Source: Amphimedon queenslandica
Taxonomy: Eukaryota > Porifera > Demospongiae > Haplosclerida > Niphatidae
NCBI RefSeq assembly: GCF_000090795.2
Contig: NW_003546656.1
Span: 64,146-88,443, forward strand
Length of the DNA: 24,298 nucleotides
Direction of reading: 5' to 3'
The notes beneath the pieces are model-generated. The model had not been told where the DNA came from. It made no database searches and saw nothing but the letters and a program-made list of their open reading frames with translations. The translations under genes and the position numbers were made by a program. This document shows, in pieces, positions 1 to 9,100 of this stretch; within the stretch, counting starts at the first letter, position 1; every line of letters starts with the position of its first letter.

Positions 1-831
1 GCTAATGGTATTAGTGAGACCCCAATAATCAAAGGGACAATAAGACCAAGCGTCACATCAACAGTAAAGAATGGCCACAGCTCTCCTCGGAGTGAAGTGT
101 GACTCTCATAAACAAACATCAGGTTCAATGAGAGCAAACCTAACACAAAAGAAAGAAGGTTTATTCCACTAAATGTATTACCATCAATTAAAAAATTAAC
201 AAAAGTTTTGTCAAACATGAAACTAATTCCAACGAAAATTTTAAAAACAAATATTTGAGGCTATATTGAAATAACCAGCTATATTTTTGATTATAATGAC
301 ACTACTTACCAAGAAGCAATCCCAAGTTAAGGCCAGTTATGCTAATGTACACTAGAAGTATTCTTGCTGCATTGAAATCTCTTACAGGTTGCTCTGGTAT
401 TGTATTAGGTATTGAGCGAAGTCGTCCTGAAGCACTTAGTACAGAAGATCTCAATAATTTTACCTAAAATAGCTATTCAATTATTTTAATGATATATAAT
501 ATAGCAGTACCTGCTCTTGCTTTACAGACTCTACCCATTTTACAGTAGATACGAGCAGTCCAGTCTCAGATATGGAAAGAAAGAAAGCAAAAAAACCTGC
601 AACTACTTGAAAATAAAAGGATATGGTTGGATGGATGATTTTCTTTCCAAAAATGGCCACTAATAAACCAGCAATGCCTAGTACATTGATTACAGAATTG
701 TAAATATCTGAAAGTGTGGTGACCATACTTGTCAGAATGAAAACTGCCAGCAAGATTCCAGCAACAAGCCCCCAAGGCCACGGAGCTTTTGGTCTCTTCC
801 TATCAGAAACATTGCTTGCAACTTCATCCAT
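1..831 (-). CDS. Multi-pass membrane protein of unknown family (3' end outside window)
   Basis: Three joined exons, all on the minus strand: 831-511 (107 codons, phase 0), 463-310 and 139-1, after which the gene runs off the left edge. The joined reading frame has no stop. The first exon starts MDEVASNVSD, with a short basic N-terminus (RKRPK), followed by three strongly hydrophobic segments at about residues 20-42, 47-62 and 70-95. A soluble stretch follows (SASGRLRSIPNTIPEQPV). Exons 2-3 add further hydrophobic segments (ILLVYISITGLNLGLLL and PFFTVDVTLGLIVPLIIG), so at least five membrane spans are likely. Donors are GTACT and GTAAG, and acceptors are preceded by T-rich tracts. I do not recognise the family. 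The start is the first ATG and lies 260 bp from the divergent TXNL4A start. Confidence 0.75.
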
Positions 832-1090
832 TGATGAGCTGTTGTGTGAGAGCTGATGTGACTTTCAAAGTTTGGGCGGGGCTCATGATTATTATGGTAT
901 CATCAATGAATAATAGATCAGATAAATCATTATTATTCATTGGATACCGATAGGCGTGGTCTAGACGACTTATTAATTGATGGGTGGGGTAGTAGGCGTG
1001 GTATCTAACAAATTCTAAAACGTTGGCTTGTCGTTGTTGTTTGTGTCTATTTTTTAGGGAAAAAGAAGACAGCTCGTCCCTCTCCTCACT
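832..1090. promoter_or_regulatory. Head-to-head promoter region between the membrane protein gene and TXNL4A
   Basis: This 259-bp gap separates two divergent start codons, so both promoters must lie here (inference from layout). It contains a GC box (GGGCGGGGC, 874-882), two copies of GGCGTGGT (953-960 and 995-1002), a GGGTGGGG (982-989), and a perfect 11-bp inverted repeat (904-914 / 932-942). The stretch 970-990 nearly matches a sequence upstream of ATP5PF at 18769-18789. No TATA box is evident. Confidence 0.55.
904..942. repeat. Perfect 11-bp inverted repeat in divergent promoter
   Basis: The arms CAATGAATAAT (904-914) and ATTATTCATTG (932-942) are exact reverse complements with a 17-nt spacer. 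It could be a cruciform or a dyad protein-binding site. An AT-rich chance dyad is also possible. Confidence 0.6.
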
Positions 1091-1519
1091 ATGTCTTACA
1101 TGTTACCTCACCTACACAATGGCTGGCAAGTAGACCAGGCAATACTAGCCGAAGAGGAACGAGTAGTTGTGATTAGATTCGGTCATGATTGGGATCCAAC
1201 CTGCATGCAAATGGACGAAATACTCTACAAGATAACAGAGAAAGTCAAAAACTTTGTTGCAATCTACCTTGTCGACATAACCGAAGTACCAGACTTTAAT
1301 AAAATGTACGAACTCTACGACCCGTGCACTGTCATGTTTTTCTATCGTAACAAGCACATTATGATTGATCTCGGAACCGGTAACAATAACAAGATAAACT
1401 GGGCACTTGACGACGAACAAGAAATGATTGACATTGTTGAGACGGTGTATAGAGGTGCTAGTAAAGGGCGTGGTCTTGTCGTCTCTCCAAAAGACTATTC
1501 TACTAAGTATAGGTACTAA
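1091..1519 (+). CDS. TXNL4A: Thioredoxin-like protein 4A (Dim1, U5 snRNP 15-kDa protein)
   Basis: A single uninterrupted exon encodes 142 aa, the standard length of this very conserved family. It begins MSYMLPHLHNGWQVDQAIL and ends in the typical KDYSTKYRY tail. The protein has a thioredoxin fold without a CxxC redox pair; the family signature RFGHDWDPTCMQMDE is intact, as are LVDITEVPDFNKMYELYDPC and IDLGTGNNNKINWA. Known role: a component of the U4/U6.U5 tri-snRNP in the nucleus, needed for pre-mRNA splicing. It is head-to-head with the membrane-protein gene on its left and tail-to-tail with the RASSF-like gene on its right. Absence of introns is unusual next to its intron-rich neighbours, but no frame break or other retrocopy sign is seen. 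Confidence 0.97.
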   Translation: MSYMLPHLHNGWQVDQAILAEEERVVVIRFGHDWDPTCMQMDEILYKITEKVKNFVAIYLVDITEVPDFNKMYELYDPCTVMFFYRNKHIMIDLGTGNNNKINWALDDEQEMIDIVETVYRGASKGRGLVVSPKDYSTKYRY

Positions 1520-1750
1520 AAAGAATACTTTCATGTCGTCATGTATTATCATCAGTATTGTTGTTTTTAATTAATAATTATTAGTAATTTAATTGATGTT
1601 AATTTAAAAGGCTTGACAGTACAATATTGCTGAGAAGCGTGATAAGGCGAACCTTCGTATTAATAATCATTTTCCGCAATTAATAGAGTTTTTTGCTTTT
1701 GGATTTTTATTTTAATAACTATTACATAATTGATTGTCATTGTATTAAAC
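1520..1750. other. Convergent 3' flank between TXNL4A and the RASSF-like gene
   Basis: A 231-bp AT-rich stretch between two converging stop codons. It must hold both 3' UTRs and poly(A) sites. I see a minus-strand AATAAA at 1711-1706 but no canonical AATAAA for TXNL4A, which may use a variant signal. No open reading frame or structured RNA is apparent. Confidence 0.5.
1706..1711 (-). terminator. Poly(A) signal AATAAA for the RASSF-like gene
   Basis: AATAAA reads on the minus strand 40 bp downstream of the stop codon at 1751-1753, a normal distance for cleavage and polyadenylation. Confidence 0.55.
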
Positions 1751-2876
1751 TTATACTTCAATTTTTATGTTTTGTATTTCTTCTACACAGTCTTGTATCT
1801 GTTTTTCTATCTCCGTCTTTTTGCTTGTCAGTTCTTGAAGCTATTATTAAAAAAACATAATTAATACTGGGTTTAGTAGCATTGTGAAACGAACCTTGTT
1901 CTCCTGCAGTTGGTTGATTTTCTGCTTAGCTTTGAGATTGGTTTGCAAGGCATCATGTTGCACCTTTAGCTCTCTCATGCTCGCTAATCTCATCGTCTCT
2001 TGCTTTACTGTTTTAGTCTGAAAAAAGAAATTGCATCAAGTTGGTACTGCAATGACACAATGTACATGCAGTACATCACTTGCAAATTCAAATTGTGCAA
2101 GGATTTAATGTATGGTACAGCTTTTTATAAAACAATATCCTCTATAGTGTACTGTACATACATTATAGACTCTATACCTGTTTCTGTTTTACTTCTATTG
2201 CTCTTTGAAGTGACTGTATCTCTTGCTTTCTGTTTGCAAGAGTTTGATTCAGTTCTCTCTTGTGCTTTTCAAGTTCTTCATTTGACTGGGAAACTCGTGC
2301 AACTTCATTTGACAGTCCAGCATAGCGTGACTTCAAACTTGGGCTCAGTCTTGATAAGAGTGACTCTTCATTTCTCAACTGGTTTGCACTGCTAGACCTT
2401 ATCAAGTCAGCAAGATATCTTTTCTCTTCTTTGCACTCGAGCAGCTCTCTCTTTAATTTTGACATCGATTCCAACTTGAGGAGGACTCTATGCTTACGTG
2501 TCATTCTAACTGCTAGTCTCTTCCTGCAAGGACTCTTCAGCCATCTTAGATAACGTCTCCTTTGACCTCTGCACCTCTTCTTTCCTCTTAGACCTAGTGT
2601 AGACCCATTAATGTACGTATCCCTGTCCATCATTACAAGAGTGATGGTCCTAGCCTGGTCTCCCCACTTATTAAGGGAGTCTAGTATAAGCTCAGTTTGA
2701 TTCATGAGTCTAGAGCAACCATTCCACACCTCCAGGAGTACCTGAGGCTTGAAGCGACGAGTGGTGTTCGAGAGTCTCTGGATCACTTCTCCAACTCTTG
2801 TGCTCGGGTATACATCATCAACTATTTCCAAGGACTTGTTCACTTTGATGTAAATGGACGCTCTGCCTCCTGCCAT
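1751..2876 (-). CDS. RA-domain coiled-coil protein, N-terminal RASSF (RASSF7/8/9/10)-like
   Basis: Three phase-0 exons, 2876-2178, 2017-1895 and 1840-1751, give 303 aa. Residues ~6-86 resemble a Ras-association ubiquitin-like fold: a strand SIYIKVNKSLEIV, then a helix, then LLEVWNGCSRLM and NKWGDQARTITLVMMDRD. The last two resemble the EKWRGFERIL and WGDEQENVKFVL signatures of N-terminal RASSF proteins. A basic stretch follows (~98-135, many Arg/Lys), then an almost continuous coiled coil (~138-300) rich in Glu, Lys, Gln and Leu. This RA-then-coiled-coil order fits RASSF7-10 rather than RASSF1-6, which have a C-terminal SARAH domain. I chose the ATG at 2876 because the RA fold starts directly after it; an in-frame ATG at 2954 would add 26 residues. 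Known family role: cytoplasmic or junctional scaffold. Divergent from DDB1. Confidence 0.75.
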
Positions 2877-3163
2877 AATCTCAACCTGGAGCTGCACATT
2901 CAACCAGCCCCACCCTAGAAAACAATCATATGACCACGCCCTAGGCACACCCAATAGTACATGTAGGTGGATCGATTGGACTCTGCAAACTAAAACCTCG
3001 TGATAACTTGACTTTCTTCTACTACTGGTGCCATACCGGTATATATAGTTTACAGTAAGTTATTATTGAGTATCATGCAATACTAGTATTCAATTTGTAC
3101 ATTTTAATAATAAATTATTCATCTCTTCTCTGTGCATTGTGCATTAATTAGAAATAGAGGAAC
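2877..3163. promoter_or_regulatory. Head-to-head promoter region between the RASSF-like gene and DDB1
   Basis: 287 bp between divergent starts. It holds a minus-strand GGGCGTGG octamer (2934-2941), a nearby CACACCC (2946-2952) and a TACATGTA palindrome (2958-2965). The DDB1-proximal half is AT-rich with a TATATA at 3040-3045. Promoter function is inferred from layout. Confidence 0.5.
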
Positions 3164-6100
3164 ATGAGTTATAATTACATCGTCACTGCCCACAAGGCAA
3201 CTGCTGTCCCTCTCTCTGTTACGGGGAACTTTACGGGGCCGGATGACCTCAACCTGATCCAGGCTAAGGGTAGCAATCTTGCCGTGAGTCTTGTTACGTC
3301 TGAGGGTCTCAAACCAGTTCTTGATGTTGATGTGTTTGGACGAATTTTAGCCATTCAGTTGTTTAGACCTCAAGTAAGTTAGGAGGAGTAAGGGGTGGGG
3401 CTTACGAACCTTTTAAAAGTGATATTACATACACATGTACATGTACATGTATTTTGCATATTTGCTAGGGAACCAGGGACATTTTTTAATTGTTATGATC
3501 TTTATACATGTATGTGTATATTTTATAGGGGGAAAGGATGGATTTATTGTTTATATTGACAGCAAGATATCACGTAGCTATTGTTGGCTATGATCCTATT
3601 GCCAATGATGTTTTAACTAGAGCCTATGGAGACATTAAGGTTGGTTTCTTCTCTCTCTCTTTCTCTCTCTCCCTCTCTCTCTCCCCCCCTCTCTCTCTCC
3701 CCCCTTTCTCTCTCTCCCCCCTCTCTCTCTTGCTATGTACTACTTTTCTTTTGCTATCTTTTCCCTACATGTTTAGCTGTACATGCACATATTATTAATC
3801 TCTTCTTCCTATCCCTTCTCTCCTGTTAGGAGCGTGTTGGCAAGCCTACATTGGGTAAGAATGTAGCAATGGTTGATCCAAGCTGTCAGCTAATTGCCCT
3901 CCATCTTTATACTGGCCAGCTCAAAATTGTACCACTTCAGTTTGACTCTGGTTCACCACTCAAAGCCTTTAACATAAGGTTTGTTTCATGTCACATGATA
4001 GTCACATGAATGTGTCCATGTACATGTAGACTTGAAGATCTTTACATCACTGATATCCAGTTTCTTCATGGAACCGAAAACCCAACAATCGCTTACATTT
4101 CTGAAGTTGGCTCATTACATTATTCATTGTATAATGGTTATTAATATTATTAGGAGCCTTCAGTTGCTACTGGACGAGTTTTAAAAACCTTTGTAATATC
4201 TCAGAGAGACAAAGAGTTGCTCCCCGGGCCTTGGAAGCCGAATACCATTGAGGGACAGGTGAGCTCCTTAACCATTGTATGACTATACACTGCAGGATGA
4301 ATGTACCTTTTTATGTACACTGATTTATTAAACAGCTTTGCAAATTTCTAAATAATACATTAATATGTATCAGTCTATCAGAAAATGTAATAAAAATTAG
4401 GTGTGAATTGAAGATAATTTTTAGAAAAACCATGGGCTCTACTATAGCCTATGCTATTTTTTAATTTGGCTCATTTTTAAAATGCCCATAACTTGAAAAA
4501 TATTTGTCGGAAACAGCTCAAACTTTCTACATAGCATAAGGCCATCAATATGCATCAGTAAATGTAATAAAAATTAGGGGTAATTTCGGAGCCATTTTTC
4601 TGAAAAAACCATGGGCTATAGCCTTGGGTATTTTTTTAATTTTGGCATTTTCTTAAAATAGTTGTAACTGGAAAAATTGAAGCTGGAATCAGCTCAAACT
4701 TTCTACACAGCATAAGTACATCAATATACATCAGAAAATGTAATAAAAATTAGGGGTAATTTCGGAGCCATTTTTTAGAAAAAACCATGGGCTAATAGCC
4801 TTGGATATTTTTCAGAATTTTGGCATTTTTAAAAAATAGCAGTAACTGGAAAAATTAAAGCCGGAATCAGCTCAAACTTTCTACACAGCATAAGTACATC
4901 AATATGCATCAGAAAATGTAATAAAAATTGGGGGTGATTTTGGAGCCATTTTTTAGAAAAAACCATGGGCTATAGCCTTGGGTATTTTTCAGAATTTTGG
5001 CATTTTCTTAAAATAGCAGTAACTGGAAAAATTAAAGCCGGAATCAGCTCAAACTTTCTACACAGCATAAGTACATCAATATGCATCAGTAAATGTAATA
5101 AAAATTGGGGGTGATTTCGGAGCCATTTTTTAGAAAAAACCATGGGCTATAGCCTTGGGTATTTTTCAGAATTTTGACGTTTTCTTAAAATGGCTGTAAC
5201 TTCAAAAATTGAAGTCGGAATCACTTTAAACTTTCTACACAGGATAAGGACATCAATGTGTATCAAAAAATGTAATAAAAATTTGGCGTGATTTCGGAGC
5301 CATTTTTTGAAAAAAACCATGGGCTATATATAGCCTTGGGTATTTTTCAGAATTTCGGCATTTTCTTAAAATGGCCATAACTTGAAAAATTGAAGTCAGA
5401 ATCAGCTCAAACTTTCTACACAGCATAAGTATATCAATATGCATCAGAAAATGTAATAAAAATTAAGGGTGATTTTGGAGCCATTTTTTAGAAAAAACCA
5501 TGGGCTATATAGCCTTGGGTATTTTTCAGAATTTCGGCATTTTCTTAAAATAGCCGTAACTCAAAAAATTAAACCTGGAATCAGCTCAAACTTTCTACAC
5601 AGCATAAGTACATCAATATGCATCAGTAAATGTAATAAAAATTAGGGGTGATTTCGGAGCCATTTTTCTGAAAAAACCATGGGCTATAGTACGAGGAATT
5701 TTTCAGAAATTCGGAGTTTTTTTTTAAATTGTCATAACTTGAAAAATTGAAGTCAGAATTAGCTCAAACTTTCTACACAGCATAAGTACATCAATATGCA
5801 TCAGTAAATGTATTAAAAATTGGGAGTGATTTTGGAGCCATTTTTCTGAAAAAACCATGGGCCTTTGACTTGGCTTTTTTTCAAAAACTGGCTCGTTTTT
5901 ACAAATGCTAATAACTCGAAAAATATTTGTCAAAATCAGCTCAAACTTTTTACACAACATACATGGAAGAACATGAATGTCATTTTATCAATGATAACAG
6001 CTAAAACACACTGTTTACTGAGACTGAACATTATCTAATGCTAATCCTTTTTATGTTTACCTAGTATACAGCGACTCTGGTCTGACTATCACTTGTTCAT

Positions 6101-9100
6101 GTATAATGTTATTGTGTCATTTTGTAGGCTAGTTTATTATGTTCGGTTCCCAGTCCTTATAACGGGCTCATTGTGGTTGGAGCCGATAGTGTCGCTTATT
6201 TCAATGATACATCACACACTGTTGATCCGATTGTTATTAAGGTGAGTGGGCGTGGCTTACTAAATAATTAATTCTTCGTAATGAAATTGACCAGTATGCA
6301 AACTGGATAAGTAGGGGAGTTAAATTTATAAAAAATAGCATAAAGTGAAAACATAAACTGTTTTAGGAAAATTAGTTCCACATTACATTTACAGTATCTG
6401 ACCACTAAGGACCATATTATGTATATAATATGTGACCATATAATCCTTAGGAGTCTGTTATATCTTGTATTGAACCTCTTGATCATTCTCGCTATCTTCT
6501 TGGTGACTTCCGTGGACGACTACTGACGCTGTTCCTAGAGTTTAGTGAAGAGATGGAGTCTGGCATGACCAATATTGTTAATATGAAGCTTGAAGTATTA
6601 GGAGAAGTATGTACATGTGATATTAGTGTATGTACATGTATCTATAATCCTATTAGTGTACATGGATGATGTAGCAGTGTATTACTTCTCTAATATTGTG
6701 TCCTTTTGTATCTTAGATTAGTATACCACACACTTTATCTTATTTGGATAATGGAGTTGTTTTTGTCGGTTCCACCAAGGGAGATTCACAATTAGTAAAG
6801 GCAAGCTCACAATCCCTTTCTTTTTTTAATAACTTATTATTTTATCTCAATTTCTACTTATTTTTTCTTTCTGTGCTGTCATGTACATGTATATGTTTCA
6901 CACATCTCTCTCTCTTTTGCTTTATTCCTCTCTTCTTTTTCTTTCCTATAGTTATCTAGCAGTCCTCTTGAAAATGGTGGCTATATAGACGTGTTGGAGA
7001 GTATGACTAATATAGGCCCAATACTTGACATGAGTGTTGTTGATCTTGATAAGCAAGGGAGAGATGTGGTAAGTCAAAGACATATTAATGCCCTCTCTCT
7101 TTACTTTCATCTTTCTCTCTCTCTCTCTCTTAGTTAGTTTGTTGTTCTGGTCTAGGTAAAGATGGTGCCTTAAGGATAGTTAAAAGTGGTATTGGCATCA
7201 ATGAAGCTGCCTCCATTGACCTCCCTGGCATTAAAGGTACTAATAAAAGCCCCACCTGCTTCTACTCCCCTCCTTCCCTCCCTCCCTCTCCCTCTCTCTT
7301 TTAGGTATTTGGTCATTAAAATGTGCTGGTAGAGAAGATGAACTTGATGATACTGTCGTTTTAACGTTTGTTGGACAGACAATGTAAGGAGAGTGACTAT
7401 TATTATGTACATGTACATGTACTTTTATCTTATTATTATTTACAGGGCCCTCAGACTGGCTGGTGAGGAAGTAGAAGAGACAGAGCTGCCTGCTCTTGTT
7501 ACAGACCAACAGACTTTCTATTGCTCCAATGTCACTGGTAATGCTATCATACAGGTACAGTAGCATATGGATAAATGAATGATGTCCTTATTATCATCTG
7601 GACTGACATATTGTTGATATTCTATGATATTTTAATTTTCTATGCCCTTCCTCTCTTAACTACACATGTAGATAACTACCAAATCCGTTAGATTAATGGA
7701 TGACAAGGCAATGGAGCTGATCTGGTGAGATTATTTCCAAACAATCTCTAATTGTTTCTCTCTACTTTTGTTAGTGATTGGTCACCTCCTGATGGGCGTG
7801 GAATATCCACAGCTGCATGTAATTCCTCTCAGGTCATGGTAGCTGTTGGCTGTGACCTTTACTACCTTGAGGTCAAGCCCGGCTCTCCAGGGGAGCTCCT
7901 ACTAATCAGGTAAATTAAATGATTTTTTAAATAAATAATAATAATTATTATATAATCTTAATGTAATGAGGATAAAATAGCTAAAAAATAATAATATTAA
8001 TCTCTCTTTGTGTGTTTATTTCGTTAATAAGACCTGTTGCTAAAAAAACAATATTGTTATTATTATTATTATCAAGGCTCTCTTTCTAGATTAACTGACA
8101 AAATTTTTATGCGATAAATAATGATAGTTCTATTATGTATATGTGTGTGTGTGTGTGTGTATCAGTTTCTATATCTGAGTATTAGTCAATACCATAAGCT
8201 CCTTCAGTCATTGGTGATGTCTTCGATGGCCTGGGCCAGCCACGGACGAGTGCTCTCCGAAACTACTTCGACTTTACTGACACGAAAATATATGGAGTCA
8301 TCTTTCAGATATTGGCAAGCGTACACTCTCCCTCTCTCCTCCTCCTCCTCCTCTTCTTCCTCTCCCTCCTCCTCTTCTCTCCTTGAGTACTCAAGCTCTG
8401 ATTGTGCTATGAACCGGCTCTTACCCAGCCCTGTCACTCCTATGTTTGTCTGTGTTTTGACGCGTCCATTGTAATTCTTGATCTCTCGACTGCTAAAGGT
8501 TATTTTCTCGCTGTAGTGGCAGCTGTCCTCTAACTGGTTGAGTATCTGAACGTGTATAGTCCCACGAAAAGGCCACTCTAGCTTATGGTCGTGATCGCTC
8601 TTCATGAGGTAGACGTAGAGCGATATGTGCGAGCCCCTCACTTCAGAGCAGCCATTGGTGTACACTCTGAGACACATCTTGTAGCCTCCTTGATGTGAGT
8701 AAAATGGCGGACTCCGCCAGTCTTCATCGTCCTCTTTTAGGTCAAAGAAATTGCTTAGCTTGAAGACAAGCGGCAGGCTAGAGTTTTGTAGGATTATTTC
8801 GTTCTTGAGTGATGATAGTTTAGACCGAACCGAGTCCGTTTGAGACTCAAGCTTCTTCTCTACGTGTTTCCTGATTTCCTTCTTGTGAGTTGTGTGCCCT
8901 GCTTTTAGCTCCCTTATAGAAGCCTCGAGATGACTAGCTCTCTCCTTCTGCTCATCGTTATTCTCTTCTATGATCTTCTGTAGCTCTCCGACGTGTTTCA
9001 CAGCTAGCTTGAGGTGATGGCGTAGGCTAGTATTCTCATGCTCCTCTAGATCCTTTCTAAGAGGACGGACAGAGCAGCCAAAGACACTGAAGGGACAGGT

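Noticed and set aside
1145..1552. 135-codon minus-strand open frame over TXNL4A
   Set aside because: It is the antisense shadow of a highly conserved plus-strand gene and its translation resembles nothing.
2000..2395. 131-codon plus-strand open frame
   Set aside because: Runs antisense through exon and intron of the RASSF-like gene; Leu/Ser-rich shadow.
3538..3829. Ser/Leu/Pro-rich open frames in CT repeat
   Set aside because: Read-through of DDB1 exon 2 into a CT tract; low-complexity translation only.
5253..5960. Minus-strand open frames inside array 1 as real genes
   Set aside because: They repeat with the satellite period, lack splice or start context and are interrupted in most units. 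Kept only as a finding.
7170..7566. Two minus-strand frames over DDB1 exons 10-12
   Set aside because: Antisense shadow of conserved exons and pyrimidine-rich introns (Arg/Glu/Gly runs).
8121..8474. 117-codon plus-strand frame with poly-Ser
   Set aside because: Antisense of the poly-Glu part of the nested TRAF-like gene.
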